Shown piece by piece: positions 32,131-45,732 of a DNA stretch of 64,000 nt. Below the pieces are notes generated by a model. That model was not told the DNA's origin. It searched no databases and saw nothing but the letters and a program-made list of their open reading frames with translations. The stretch spans positions 620,001 to 684,000 of the forward strand of contig JAIUPT010000039.1 in assembly GCA_022315425.1 (NCBI GenBank). Reading direction: 5' to 3'. The stretch's first letter is position 1; each line of letters starts with the position of its first letter. The stretch comes from Pseudevernia furfuracea. Its lineage: Eukaryota; Ascomycota; Lecanoromycetes; Lecanorales; Parmeliaceae. The position numbers and the translations under genes are program-made.

Positions 32131-32944
32131 AACCAGACAGCCACTGTAGAGGCGGCCGCAAGATAGGATTCGCCGCAGCCTAGATGCCGGTAGATAAACT
32201 TCTGATTGGTTTATTCTATACAGTATCTGGACACTGGCATGAGATTGTATGGGGCATTCTAGCGCATTCCAGCATACTCAAAGATGAGTTCTTTTTTTTT
32301 GCGAACATACCGGCTGCAGCAGGATTTTGCATGCGCGGCGGGTTTTCAATGGCGCCGACATTAACCGTTTAATATTGCATGATGGGAAAAGGCTTAAGGC
32401 GCTAGAGTGTCGTGCTGCAGATGGATTGCTAGCGTTCGGATAGGGCGACGATAAGCATGTTCGTACGAGGAAATTTGGCGAGGCTGCACGATCGTGAGTG
32501 CGAAAAAGGCGGGCGAAGATTCTGTGAAGGTTAGCGGGGAGTCGAGGTGATCTTAAGCTTCCAGTGTGGTAATGACAAAGGGCGCCTGCGCCTGCCATAG
32601 GGTCGTCAGGTGAAAGGGGATTGTGTGAAAATGCCTTGACTATCATGAAGAGCTCTTCTTCCCCACTGCTAAAGATACAAAGTTGTATCGCTGTATTGTA
32701 CATGGTCGAGCTGATGCCCGCAAGCCACTCGAGTGAACCCCTTCTAAGGACCGATGTAAACATGCCGTGACCGTAGTCGCCTTTTAATAGCTTCAATTGC
32801 ATGGGTGATTTCCTGCGTAGAGTAATCATAAATTCCGTGGACTTTGATGCCAGTGAGACTCCGCCTATAAAAGGTTTGATGCTCCTCGACCCCAATAATG
32901 CAACCGAGATTTCTGCTTCTTCTACCGTTCCAGATATGCCCCCC
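32131..32944. other. 3' flank of the Zn2Cys6 gene
   Basis: The sequence is open in one minus frame from 33027 to 32278 (249 codons), overlapping the last 28 codons of the Zn2Cys6 gene in another frame. Composition is not convincing and no domain is seen. Confidence 0.4.
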
Positions 32945-35145
32945 CTAGCGCCTGATACTCCAGCTTCTATGAGCCATGCCACAAAGCCTTTGGACGACCT
33001 GATTAGTTCCCTTGCCGTTCGACTCATCCTCGATAAACTTCTTCGCTACAAACACTTTTGTCCTTGCATTCTCCTCGTCGTTGTTCGCCGGCTGCTGCAA
33101 GTTTTCCGGAAACTCTGATATGCGTGCTCCGACATGTCGAGCAACCATCACGGAGTAGATGACATCTCTATTCTCGCGGCTATCTAGGAGGCTGCGGCAG
33201 CTCGTGAGCGTGTCATCAATCTCTTTAGCAGCACTAGCCTCGTCGTCTCGAATGGTGAGGAAGGTGTGAACAAAGCGCCAGAAGTCGCGCTCGCGAGTTT
33301 TCAGTTGGTCGTTCAGAACTGTGCCGTTGCTCTCTTCAGACACCTGGGAAGGTGCTGAAGAGGAATCAAGATATTCCCCAGTAACCAGGTTTTCGAAGAT
33401 TTCCATTCTCTTAGCGGCATCATGAACCCCGTCTTTGACATCTTGCTCATCGACTGGTGAGTTGCCCGCAACTTGCCGGCACATCCCTATCATTGCCCAG
33501 ACCACTGTGGCCTCGAGGCTCTGTGTGACTCCCCAATTCTGATAGTAGCTAGGGTGTGACTGATCTATAGCGTAGCGTTGAATGAGTGTTTGGAATTGGT
33601 CGCACAGCCGACTATTTTGCGATAGATGTTTTAAGCCCCTCAGTGCAAACCACTTGGTTTCCAGGAACTTGTCTATGCCGGGTGCGTACACAGTACTCCA
33701 TATGTGTTTGATCTCTTCGCGTGTGGCAGCCGAGATTGTTGTTGGTGGTGCAGGAGGGGGAGGGGTCACCCCTCGTATACAGAGGAGCTCTTCGATCTTG
33801 GTTCGCTTGGCTACAAGAGTGTGTTAGTGAAGATGATCAGAATTCCAAACGCGAGATACATGAGGCTCGGACTTGATGAGACTTACCTCGATGACCTTGC
33901 TGATCCGACGCGGCCGATGGATATGGAGTCCCCGTCCCGAGGGGTTCCTTGATGTCTTGCATTTGTGCTGCTTCCCCTGCCAGTGCTGGGTCTATAGCAG
34001 CACCGTAGTCGTAAGGTTGGACAGTGGAAGTCTCTGAATCTGTCCCTGCTTGACCGTAGCCTTGAGAGCCGGCGTGCACGTAGCCTTGAGGAGGTGGTGG
34101 ATACGGAGACGAGCTTGCAGATTGTGTAGAAGATGCACCGCCAAGCGCAGGCTGGATAGCTGTCGGCCCTGGTTGTGATTTGAATATTGGGTCGTAACCT
34201 AAACAGTCACGTTTGCTTTTCTGACAATTTCTGCAAGCTGGATGGGTCTCATCACACTATTTGAGATCGATTCAAATGTCAGTGGAGTCTCAAATACAGT
34301 CATATCGTTGAGTGTGAATTTGTGAATCCAACTCCTTCAGAGTGATCATGAACACAGGAGTGAAGTAACACAGGAGTGAAGCAGCCCACGCTCGCTTGAC
34401 ACGGTCGCTACTACCCGATCGCCCCAAGGAACTCGGTAAATGTTAAACGAAGACAACTACATCTGCATCGCAAAGGAAGTTTTGAGTGGTCGTTGCGCTG
34501 GGTGCACTGCGAAATCTACAAGTGCTGTTTACATACCTTGATGCGGCGTTTGCGACAGGTCAGACACCCAGTCTTTGTTCTTCGCTTGATCTCCTTCTTG
34601 TGTCGTCCGCCAGACATTTGCCTGCCATCTGGGGGTATGGGGTATCGGACAGGGGCGTTTGGGTCAGAGGTAGGAGGTGGATATTGGCCTTGTCCGTAGT
34701 ATTGACCCATGTTTGGCGGCATCGCGGGGCCCATGGGAGGACCTTGTCCGGCTTGTTGCGACTGCTGATGCTGTGGCTGAGATATGCCATCAATCGATCG
34801 AATCGGAGGTAAGCTGATATTAGGATGAGCCATGTTTGATCCAGAGGGAGATTTAGCTTGCCCTTGCCCTTCAGGTGGAGGATAATTGAACTGAGCAGCC
34901 ATAGAGGGCGATGAATAGCTGGGATATGAGTTCGGTTGATAGGACTGCGCGGTGTCACTCTGCTGTGACATGACCTGTGGCCAGGGTGTGTGGCAGAAGT
35001 GTGGGGGTTGTGAAGTAGGCCAGGTACTGGTAGGCGTATTGTCAAGGCGGACACCGAGCGCTGCTAGGGAGGAATTGTTCAAGTCCTTGAGGAATGGCAT
35101 CCCGCGGCCGCCAAACTGATTTTTAGCGGCGCCCACGCTCTCCAT
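32945..35145 (-). CDS. Zn(II)2Cys6 fungal transcription factor
   Basis: Exons 35145-34537, 34256-33887 and 33810-32945 give 614 aa. A long Pro/Gln/Ser-rich N-terminus (about 185 residues, with QYYGQGQYPPP) precedes the zinc cluster TGCLTCRKRRIK + CDETHPACRNCQKSKRDC, i.e. C-x2-C-x6-C-x5-C-x2-C-x6-C. Unlike many family members, the DNA-binding domain is not at the extreme N-terminus. The C-terminal 350 residues are helical (REEIKHIWSTVYAPGIDKFLE, SLEATVVWAMIGMC) and probably form a regulatory domain. Intron 1 (280 nt) cuts the cluster after RRIK. Target genes are unknown. Confidence 0.9.
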
Positions 35146-36020
35146 CTAGAATTCCGCAAAATTAACAACCTCAAAATCTACAATGGCTTTGGGCAGCTAC
35201 GTTTACATTTATATTTCAAGTGGGAGGAAAAAATAGCTATCAATTAACTCAGATAAATCTACAACAAGTATCAAAAGCCTCGGGCGCGGAGAGTGGCTCA
35301 AGATGTAAATGACTCTGAGGCTGGAATACAGTCAGCTTCGGGAACGGCTTAAACATCTCACCTGTGAACTGGCTGTTCATAAAAATGGCATCAAAGCTGG
35401 ATAGCCCCTTGAAGTATCTTCTCACAGGAGTCTGAAATCTGAGCTGACAGACAGATACCAGAATTATGATTGATACTTCGTGTTTAGTAAATCAATAAGC
35501 ACGCTGTTAGCATTATAGAAGCGCAGAGCGCTATCACGTCGTCACGTTACTAATATTGACGAAACACTTCTGAAGGAGACCACTCTCCTTCGATCCTCCC
35601 ATTCTCTCAACCTCAATGAAAGGGAGGGAGGGAGGGAGCTAGAAGAGACGAAGAACGTTCGAAGGAAGGGAACCTCTAAGCAACCGTTTGTCCCGCAAGC
35701 CTCAACCTAAAGAACAACAATAGGCGATGCGCTGCACAGGTGCCTGCATCATCCAATTAGATCTAACTGGTATGTTATTGGTCGAACGTCTGGTCATTTT
35801 GCTTGCTCGAACTACCGTTCTCTCCATTTCGTCGACTAAAGTTCCAATATGAGCCAGGGTCCGGCTGTCCTCGATGTCCAAGCGAGCCCTCGCGGGATTA
35901 CCCTGGCCACCAGCGATGCAGCCCAGAGTCAGGAGCAGACGCCTTGCAGCATGTGTTGTTGTTGTTTTGTTTTTGCTGGGTGGGATATTCGTCTCACAGA
36001 TCCTCTTAGTTGTTGTCAAA
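35146..36020. other. Upstream region of the Zn2Cys6 gene and 3' flank of cwf19
   Basis: Contains a short GGGA repeat (GGGAGGGAGGGAGGGAG near 35622). Open frames at 35702-36043 are not protein-like. Confidence 0.45.
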
Positions 36021-38200
36021 TCATGAATCTGTCAAGACTCTAGTCCAGTCGAACTTCCTCCATCTCATCCTAAATCCTTCAACCCTCCTGTCACCACCTC
36101 TGTTCCAACGGCCTTGCCTCTTGACGACATCGGGAGCTACATCGAGCATCCCACCTATGATCTCCCTAGCAAAAAGATCACCTTTTGGCCATCGATTAGC
36201 ATCTTCAACGATGTGACCTATTCCACCATCAATTTCGAACCACACATGGAAGTAAGGCATCTCTTTGGCTAGCGTCCGTCGAAAAGCTGTTTTACCCTGA
36301 CCTTGCTTGGCCTTAGCAAGCGTATCAATAATCTTCTTGTGTTGCGTCCACTCCTCGTCAGATGTAAGGATTGCTTCCTTGAAGAACGCTGGTGCGGTCT
36401 CCCCAAGGCTGTAGGGTAGTGGCACGACTTCCATGCCAGCGTGCTTCTTTCGCTCTGGTACTGCGGCATTCTCGTAGAAAATGACATTTCTACCTTGGTC
36501 ATGGTACATTCGAATGAGACTCTTCATGAAATTCTGCCGGATAATTAGCAGACTTGCTTAACATGAAGGGCATTGTTTCGTTGACGTACTCTGATCTCTT
36601 CCCATTCATCGTCATCGCATTCCAAAAGATTGCCTCGATGTTGCACAGGTATGATGCATGCTCCGCCCTCACTGATCTCGGGCTCCGTAGGCAAAGTGAG
36701 GTAGACTCTGGTGGCTAATGATACAATTGGCGCAACTGGAGGCGTGTTTGTATCTTCGTGATGGCAGAGAGGGCAATTGTCCAGAATGCGGTTCATCTTC
36801 TGAAAACTGGATATTGCCGTGTTCTTGAGATTGATCTCAGACTTTTGTACACGCTTTGCGAGCTTGTTGGCGTTCTCTTCCATGTAATCCAAATCGTTCT
36901 GACCCAAGAGTCAGCGAATTCCCGTTGGGGAAGAAATACATACGTCAAACTTCGCGTCTTTGGCAATCCTCTCTGCGAAACGTTGTCCATCTCCACCAGC
37001 CTGATTGCGCGATCGCCGCTCTTGCCGGACCATATCTTCGATACTCATGTCTTCATTCTCTTCTAATAGGCCCCTCTCACGGCCCCGTTTGTTGCCGATT
37101 TTCTTGACCTCGCCATCACGCGATCCAGCCAACATCCTGTTATCCATAGCACCAAGCACAACTACGTCATGTTGTTTGCTGTTGGCAAAAGCAGCCATAG
37201 CACTGTTGTACTCAGCTTCCAATGCAGCAGCGTTTGATGAACCTCGGACTTTGGCTTTCAGCATCTGTGCCTTGAGTCTGTTCAGCGCAGTCTGGTCCAT
37301 TGGCACGGTCATTGCAGCTGGCTTCTCTGCGTCGACTCCAAGAGAAAATTCTTGCACATCCGGCTCATAATGATCTGGTCCGGAATCCTTGTTTCCTAGG
37401 CCCGTATCTAACCTTCGCTCCTCAAAAAGCTCACCACTTGGCTTTTCCTTCCCCACATAGCCTTCGCCATAGGTGTCCCTCCTTTCGAGCTCTATCTGCT
37501 CTTCTCTAGCCTCGTCGAATGATCTTAAATCCCCGAAATGTTCTTCCGCCACCTCGTCCACAGATTTCGCAGTCTCTTCTGCCTGTTTGTAGACTCGGTT
37601 CAGCTTGCTCATCCGCCACTGAGCACCTGCATCACCGAATACGTAGTCGAACTCGTGTTGTGCGCGCTCCTCAATTAGATCTCCCGTGATGTCTTTACCA
37701 TTGGCCAGGTTCTGTAGATGATGCTTATTCAACTCGTTTTCATGGATTTTGAGCTCAAAGTCGGCCTTTGGCGGTCTTGACGTGGTTGGCTCTGATGGCT
37801 TCCTGACACCCTTTTGTGTGTAATCAAAATCTAACCCAGACGGTGGTTCCATCCAAGAATCCCTCTTCGTCCTACCAACGGAATCTGAGGTTGGACGGTG
37901 ACCGTCGGCTGGGCTCAAAGTAGCCGGGCCCTCCGTCTCGCCTTCGCCTTGTGAGGTCTCGCGGTCCGTACGCTGCTCTCCCCTGTGTGCTGGTGATGTT
38001 TCTTGACTGCTATGCGGCCTCCTGTTGTCATCTCTGCTGATGGAACGCTTTCTCCTCTTGTGCCTGCGATGATCTTCTCCATCGTCATGGTGCTTCCTGT
38101 GATGCCTGTGACGTTTTCTGCTTCCCTCGTATCCTTGACTAGACTTTGCCTTCTCTATATTACCCTTAGCTAATGACTTTTCAAAGTCTTCGAGAGTCAT
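36021..38200 (-). CDS. cwf19: Splicing-associated protein Cwf19 (CwfJ family)
   Basis: Exons 38200-36944, 36898-36590 and 36533-36021 give 692 aa, all phase 0. The start MTLEDFEKSLAKGN matches the family; a Met 33 codons upstream is out of keeping. The N-terminal 110 residues are rich in Arg/His/Lys/Ser. The C-terminal HIT-like region has CPLCHHED, GACIIPVQHRGNLLECD (CwfJ_C_1) and MPYFHVWFEIDGGIGHIVED (CwfJ_C_2). Homologues bind late spliceosomes and lariat-debranching factors in the nucleus. Intron 1 is only 45 nt. Divergent from the GPN1 gene. Confidence 0.93.
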
Positions 38201-38640
38201 AGTTACATGATCGATGTTCGTGGTGGAAATACTGAGGTAATGAACGCCTGGGTGGCAAAATAAATTGCACAGAGGACCCGCAAAAATTGCAAAACTCATT
38301 CTCGATTTTCTACCAACGTTTATAACCCGACAATGAAAGCCTTGACTGAAAAATTTCTGGCTTATAAATCATTCTGCTCAACTAGTTGTAGAATTCTTGC
38401 ACCAAAGTAATAAGCTCACGGCGAGCCGTTGAAGAATTATTTGACTTCAGTGCAATTATTTATCACCCCCGAGCCTCGGAAGAAGCGTGCATGCGGATCT
38501 ACTTCCGCTGGTGATCAACACAAGCACAGAGTACAGCAGTAAGACCTCACATACACGCAAACCTTCCAGCTTCCGGTTTTACCAGGTTACTGTAGTCTCT
38601 GCGAACTACAGACTAAAAAGACAAGCACAAAGAACCCAAA
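38201..38640. promoter_or_regulatory. Shared divergent promoter region cwf19/npa3
   Basis: 440 bp between divergent starts of two housekeeping genes. No specific site was recognised, but geometry implies a bidirectional promoter. Confidence 0.5.
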
Positions 38641-39928
38641 ATGACGGACAAACAACCTGTGGTCATCGTTTGTGTGGGCATGGCTGGTGAGTCTACCTTC
38701 AATGCCTACCATGCAATAAACCCAGCTAATCACCCACGCTTGTACAGGCTCAGGCAAAACGACTTTCATGCAAAGAATCAACTCCCATTTGCACTCGAAG
38801 CGCGAACCACCTTACGTGATCAACCTAGATCCTGCTGTTCGCAGCGTCCCATTCGAGAGCAATATCGACATTCGGGACTCTCTCAATTACAAGGAGGTCA
38901 TGAGGGAATACAATTTGGGACCCAATGGGGGAATTGTCACATCGCTGAATATATTTGCAACGAAGATAGACCAAATTATCAACATACTAGAGAAACGCAC
39001 AGCGCCGAATTCGGAAGCCCCCAAAGCCAAGCCAATTAAGAACATCATCGTTGATACCCCAGGCCAGATTGAGGTTTTCATGTGGAGTGCTTCTGGAAGT
39101 ATACTTCTTGAATCTCTCGCGTCATCATTTCCTACAGTCGTTGCATACATCATTGACACCCCACGAACAAGCTCGACAAGCACATTCATGAGTAATATGC
39201 TTTATGCTTGCAGCATACTTTACAAGACGAAGTTACCAATGATTCTCGTGTTCAACAAGACAGATGTCAGAGACGCGGATTTTGCGAAAGAGTGGATGAC
39301 GGACTTTGAAGCATTTCAAGCAGCTCTGAAGCATGAAGAGGATAGTGGAAGCTTTGGTGGGGTGTTTGGGGGGGGCAGTGGTTATATGGGATCGCTACTA
39401 AACAGTATGAGTCTGATGCTTGAGGAGTTTTATCGACATCTCAGTGTTGTGGGTGTCAGCTCCATGACGGGGAAAGGTATTGAAGATTTCTTTGCAGCAG
39501 TCAGAGAGAAAGCGGAGGAATTTGAGAGGGACTACAAACCAGAGCTTGAGAAGCGAAGGAAGGAGAGGCAAGAACAGAAGGCGGGCAAGAGGGAGAAAGA
39601 TCTTGGGAAGATGATGAAGGATATGAATGTTTCCGAGCCAACAAATCCATCGGGTGGTTCAAACAAGGCGAAGGCTACCCAAAGGCATCAATTTGATACC
39701 CTAAGTGATCTGGAGGACAACTCAAATTCCGAGCCCGAGGCGCAAATGGTCGAGCCAGACGAGGATGAAGCGGATGAGGACGGAGCACAAGATGAGGCTT
39801 CCATAAGTGACGGACTTGCAAAGCGCTACAAACAGGCAATAGCACCTACTGCCCAGGCAATTTCCTCAGGAGGAGCTTCATCCGACGAACACAGTTTCAC
39901 GAATTATCTACGGACAACGCAACTGTGA
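38641..39928 (+). CDS. npa3: GPN-loop GTPase 1 (Npa3/XAB1)
   Basis: Exons 38641-38686 and 38748-39928 give 408 aa. The P-loop GMAGSGKTTFM is split by a 61-nt intron after the Gly. Then YVINLDPAV, the family-defining Gly-Pro-Asn loop in YNLGPNGGIVTSLN, the G3 region DTPGQIEVF, and NKTD in LVFNKTDV. The C-terminus is a charged coiled coil (KPELEKRRKERQEQK) followed by an acidic tail. Npa3 drives nuclear import and assembly of RNA polymerase II. Confidence 0.95.
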
Positions 39929-41278
39929 TGAAGCGGGCATAGCAAGTGGCTTGGTTCACATTTGGCATAGCGAGGAGTTATCAATTACCACTACTGTCTC
40001 TTGCATGGCAGTTGGCTCAGTCTACACATGTCCCATAAGGTAGCTTTGATAATATTACCCGCATACAGAAAGGCAGGTCCGAGGTCTGTAGGGCAAGCCT
40101 CTTAAATACCTCGTGATAGACATAGAATACTCAATGAAATTCCGAGTAACTGTAAGCGACGAATTTCCAAAAATGCAGGCAAAAGAAATTCATTAGAAGC
40201 ATACCTACGTAGTTGCCTGAGAAGCTCGGGCAAAAAGATGTGGATTCCGTCAGTGGTCATCAGAATTCTTGGCCCGCACTTCAGAACTTTGCCTAGGCTT
40301 TTTTCTCTCGAAAAACTTCAGGCCCGTTCCACCTCACCTCCGCTCACCATTTCGTACCACCCACCCCTTCAATCCTCCAGTACTGTCTTGCTAATTCTCC
40401 ACCCACCAAGTATCTTGTGGCAATTCCTACAAAGCTTAGAAGAAATACCTCTGTCTGCTGCAGCTGAGTCAAGTTCGCGCGGCGAAGACTAAGAAGTTGG
40501 AGGTTATCCGCACAACCGTGCTTCCGAGTGACCGGCAAGTCCTAACTTGTAAATAATATCTTCCCACCCCAGGAGACAGTTTGTCAAGTTTGTCTAGGGA
40601 CTCTGGACCTTTCAAGAAGCTTGTCTACCTTTGGGTCAAGCGAACGTGGGCTAACGGTGTTAATAGTTCTTGTATTCATTCTCACTCTTGCCTCGAAATA
40701 GAACGTTCATCTGAAAAAGATACCGCCAGATTTAATTCAGTCGACAACCCTCGGTGCTAGCATACAAATACCAGGCGTCAGCTCCTGCAAACCCACTGCA
40801 CCGATTCCTCCGATTGGTGGTCCGCCAGCTAGGGATTCTGTGGTTCGCTTGACAGCACTGAAATTCCTCCGAGGCCTCCTCCCTTGACGAGCCTACAAAC
40901 CTGCCGCGAGTCCTCTCACTTCCCGTTCTACAACTTGCTCAATATTGCTGGGAAATCATCGTCCGGTCATCACTAGGACCAAAAAGCTTGTGTCCAGTAA
41001 AAGCCGCACTGGAGACATTTATTCCACTTTCCGAACCAAAATTCAAAACTGAACCGACTCACACAACAGTCACTTTTCCTCAATATTATCGATCTCGCAT
41101 TAACAACCCCACGTTACAAGCATTACAATCACTGAGTGGCAAAAGATCTTCCGGCTGGTAGGGCCAGGTGGAGAAAGGTGTGGGCGGCGGTAGTTCCACA
41201 ACCTTGTTGAGATAGGTGGAGCCTGAAGGCCCGGTCAACACCATACGGGGGACTATCACCAAATCATTGGGAATTGTC
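39929..41278. other. Intergenic, 1.35 kb; probable promoter and leader of the LARP gene
   Basis: Pyrimidine-rich stretches around 40300-40440 and 40840-40930. No gene or repeat was recognised. In-frame Met codons at 41216 and 41333 are alternative starts of the downstream gene. Confidence 0.5.
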
Positions 41279-44200
41279 ATGCCTGCAGAAATTCAAACAA
41301 CCGATAATCAGCAACGATCTTCCGTGGACAAGATGGCGGCGACAGCGCAGAAGTCCTCCGGAGATCTGGGACAAACAACTCCCGCCTTGACATATGCCCT
41401 AGCTGCAAAGGGCAGATCTCCTTCAGTTCCTTCGCTGCTAACTAATGGCAAAGCTCTCTCCGACACTACAGAGAATGCTCTAAAGAGATCTCCATCATCT
41501 GGTAGTAGGGATACAACCGCGAACTCTACCAAAGCTCCAACGAAGCGTACAGCGAGCGAAACTCGGATGTCACAGGTAGAGGAGCTCACAGCAGGCGAAG
41601 ACCAACAGCGGGTTCAGCACACAGAAACCAAAGATGTGATCAAATCCGATAACGCTGCAGAAAAGTCACCCTCTGCTGCGCACAAAGCTGTGCAGCCACA
41701 ACCAGTGGCCTCTACTCCGTCATCGCCAGAGTATGGCATTATTTCAACATCGACTTTACCCAAAGAAGAAGATGCATTCTCAACTGTGAATGGCTCTTCA
41801 GAATCTACTTGGGACAAACAGTCTCAGACATCTCAGAACGGTAGCAAAGGTGGCGAAAAGCCAGACGCTGAAAAGGAACCAGCCACGAAGATTTCTTGGG
41901 ACGAAGAATCTCCTGTGCCTGCGTCGCTCAAGGAAGCGCCGCCACCACCAGTCAATATCTGGCAGCAACGCATCGCGGCTCAGAAACCCAAGCAGTCGAC
42001 CCCTTCCCAGCTCCCCAAACCGGCAACACCTATTCTCAATCCTACAAATGTTACTGGTCCAGTCAAGAGCACCGAAGTAACCAGCGAGCAAAAGAAGCAG
42101 GACGGTAAGAAGAAGGGCAAGACAGGTGCGGGCTCATTGGTTGAGCGCCCGGCTGTGGGCGCCGCTAGGGATGGCAGTAAGGCGGCCGACGCAACTGATA
42201 AATCTTCTACGTTACCCGTGCCTCCACCGCCTCCACCTGGGGACGCAATATCGTGGCCGGCGCCCGAGAGCGTCCCCAACGAGGGGAAAAAGAAGGTTTC
42301 GGAACGGGGAGAGAAAGACGACAAAGATACATCCCAAGTACCCAAGCCCCACAAGGAAAAGTGGGTGCACATGCCTTTGGTACATACTGTGGTCTTCGAA
42401 ACTCCGTTTCCCAACGCACGGAGAGGAGGAAAGCTCCCTCGTGGTGGAAGAGAAGGCGGTACACGTGGGGGCAACATCGCGAACGCCAGCAATGGTGCAG
42501 AGAAGCCAATAATTCCAGGTGTCGGCACCTCCGCCAATCAAACGCTACCAGGAAGTGGTCTGGAGCGAGGTAGAGGCGCTTTAAATCCGACTACGACTAA
42601 CACCAATGTTTCGAAGCCAAAGAGAGCTTGCAGCGCGGGACCTGCCACGCCAAGAGATCAGCGAAAATTGGGAGATTCAACAGCTACGGAGAAGCGCAAG
42701 GAATTCGAGAACGGGCTTGCAAAAGCCAGTCAGAGCAATAGCAGTAACAGCAATAATGGCAACAATGTCAAAGAGTCTCGAAGGCCGTCGGTTCCTACAG
42801 CAGCTAAAGACGCACAGCCAGAATGGTCTACTCGCGTTGTCCCTATGAATAGAGCCACGGCCTCCACCAACTCGGTACAGAGCAACACAGAGGAGGACAA
42901 GAACAACCTCAGTCTGGCTTCCGAGGCGCCTGAGTCCCCGAGAGCAGATGGGCCTGAGAGACGAAGCGAGGGATCTATTAGACCGCCTGATCTCGCGAGA
43001 GACTTCCAAGGAAATGTCCCAGCGCGGGAACGGGGCGAGGGACGTCCAGAACGTGGTCGTGGAGGATACCGCGGCCGAGGTGGGCCTAATCACGCTTTCT
43101 TCAGCTCTAACCTGCCGAATTGCTATGGCTTCACCAACGGTCAGCAAGGGCAGTACCAACCGGCACCAGCCACTCCGGCCAAATCGCACTCCAATCACGA
43201 GAGCTCACCGTCGCATTCTCAAAATCCTTATTACCAACCAGCTCAGCAATATAGCAGGCACCATCGTTCTAATTCACGGTCACAATCAATACCCCATTCC
43301 ACGCCCTATAGTAGATTTTCTAGTGGACATCACTCGGGAGCTCCGCATCTGGCTAACTTGCAAACTGATATGGCAAATGAGTATGGCTATCAACCAGGCA
43401 ACAACGGTATTATGAGTGCAATTCCGTACAATCCATATTTGGAGATCCCTGTGTTCGGCATGGTATCTATGCAAATGTAAGTAATTCGCCGCGCAGAAGC
43501 TAATTTTGCTAACCTTGTCAGGGAATATTATTTTTCAGTTGACAACCTTTGCAAGGATATGTTTCTTCGGAAGCAGATGGATTCTCAAGGATTTGTGTTC
43601 CTGAGTGTATTGGCAAAATTCAATCGCATAAAGCAGCTTACAACGAACTACGCCACAATTCAACAGGTCTGTGTAAATTCACCGAATATCGAGTACTATG
43701 ACCCTCGAGTCGATGGAATCGACCGGGTTCGCAAGCGCGATGGCTGGCAACAATGGGTCATGAAGATGGAAGACCGTGACCCATCAGCGCAGAATGATGG
43801 TCCACCGCCACGACACCAGTATCCTTCCATGAATGACGCACACCATACATTCGAAGATACCTCGGCAATCTCACCTCGATCAAGTGCTGTGGCAAATTCC
43901 GTCGAGAATTTTCAGTTTCAGTCTCTCGACAGTGTTGCACCTCCCTATGGCCAAGCCGGTCCCATTGGTGTATCAACCGGAGCTGACGCTTCTACGATCC
44001 GAGCACCACTTTCTGCTGCTGTCTCCGAGTTCTCGCCCTCAGTGCGGTCTTCCAACTCTCGAAGCTTCTCCCAACCCGATTCTCAAGCCCCAGGAACCAG
44101 CGTCTTCACCGACGAGCAAGTCGACAATCTCAACATAGTTGTTCGAAAACCAGTGACCGCCACGACTCCGACGCGTCCCAATTTCCACTCATCGTCTTCT

Positions 44201-44948
44201 CGAACATTTTCCAATGGGTCGATAGACGGAAGATCTATCAGCGAAGAGTTGTCGAAGTTCACAGACCGTCAGCCAGTCCCAATCATGAATGGAGACGCAC
44301 CAGATAGGTGAGACTGAGTGGACGCTCCTCTTTTCTTAAGGCTAAAAACTTACAAGCATCAATTGGCATAGGATACAGAGATCGAGAAGTCCATATCCCG
44401 TTGTTTCGCCAGGCCGTCAGATCGACAATAATGTATCGCCGCCAGTCCTTTGGATCAAGGACAGGCAGACTGCTATCACGACCCTCGATACTTTGCCTAA
44501 CGATTGTGCAGCGGAATCATACCATGATTTCCGACGCGATGCTTTAAAGCAACGGGAGCAACCAGCAGCGGATAATGCTCACCACCATGACAACATGCAG
44601 AGCCTTTACCAATTCTGGTCGCACTTCCTTATCCGCAATTTCAACGCCCACATGTATGAGGAGTTCCGTCAGTTAGCCCTCGAGGATGCATCCGAGCGCG
44701 AATCCACGACTGGATTGCGGAATCTGCTACAATACTACGATGAATCCATCCTCAGTCAAAAGACCATCTCTGATGACAAGATCGCCCGCGATTTTGTTGA
44801 CCTGGTCAGGCTCGAGACCAACAGCAAAGAGCGGCCGGCCTTCGGCAAGCTTAGGGCTGTGTGGAGGAATGGAGCCTACAACATGAAGAACCGCTCAAAG
44901 CTCAGCAAGTTCCTTGACCCTGATCTCAGATCTGAACTCGACCGTTGA
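41279..44948 (+). CDS. La-motif RNA-binding protein of the LARP family (Slf1/Sro9/LARP1-like)
   Basis: Exons 41279-43476, 43522-44307 and 44372-44948 give 1186 aa; starting at 41216 would give 1207. The first 700 residues are low-complexity with Pro runs (PVPPPPPPGD) and an RGG-like patch (RGRGGYRGRGG). The La motif follows directly after the first intron: EYYFSVDNLCKDMFLRKQMD, then GFVFLSVLAKFNRIKQLT. The C-terminal block (CAAESYHDFRRDALKQ, MQSLYQFWSHFLIRNFN, RLETNSKERPAFGKLRAVW) is a conserved fungal helical domain. Likely cytoplasmic mRNA binding and translation control. Introns are 45 and 64 nt. Confidence 0.92.
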
Positions 44949-45732
44949 GCGCAAAGACGTTCGATGATCTGTACATATCCACTCCTCAGCGTGACAGCCA
45001 CAAATCAATATGGGCACATATCCAATGGCGCTCGACAAGTTAGCTCCGCCAAGCCCTACGACCTTCAGACACTCCTGGCTCTGGGAGTCATTTCATAATT
45101 TCCTCTTGCTGGACCTGGACACTGTTAGCGATCATGCATGGACGGCATTAGCATGGCACACGGGCGTTTTGGAGCATCAGCCGGGCATGCTCAAAAAGCA
45201 CTTATGCAGCGATGTTTGCGACGGATCTCCTTTCTATTCTACCACGAGTGTACAGACAGAGTGCCCTCTTGCTCGCAGCCATGGACCTGGGAGACGATCT
45301 CACCAAAAATCTCCCGAATAGGCTCCTGTCAGTTTTACGCTTTTACTGTCCTCTAGTGACATGGCTCATGACCTTCTTCATTCGCACTTGAGTGCTGGAA
45401 AAGAATGCTTTACTTTACCATATCTTATGTACTGACGATGGCATTGGCTATGGCCTTTGGCGATCGGTGTCGCCCTTCGATAGACATATGTGCTTGCTAG
45501 TTGTTGGAACATAAAATAAAATACACTCAATTCATTGCAATACCACCATCCTCTGGACATTGATTCTGGGTTCTCCTGAGGTCTTTTCGGATGTGCTCAT
45601 CTTGTGCCGGGACTTTCCGCGTTCGCCGGCTAAGACTAATGTACCTTAGTCAGCTGTGGCTGAGAAGTGAGAACCCATTACCTTAGTCTTCCTCGTCGCC
45701 ACCCACACTCCTCAAAGCCTCCTTTCACCACG
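44949..45732. other. Intergenic between tandem genes, no gene seen
   Basis: 3' flank of the LARP gene and promoter of the next. Open frames at 45010-45356 look accidental. Confidence 0.5.

Noticed and set aside
32278..33027. 249-codon minus-strand open frame overlapping the end of the Zn2Cys6 gene
   Set aside because: It begins inside a well-supported coding exon in another frame, shows no domain, and composition is not protein-like; probably 3' UTR.
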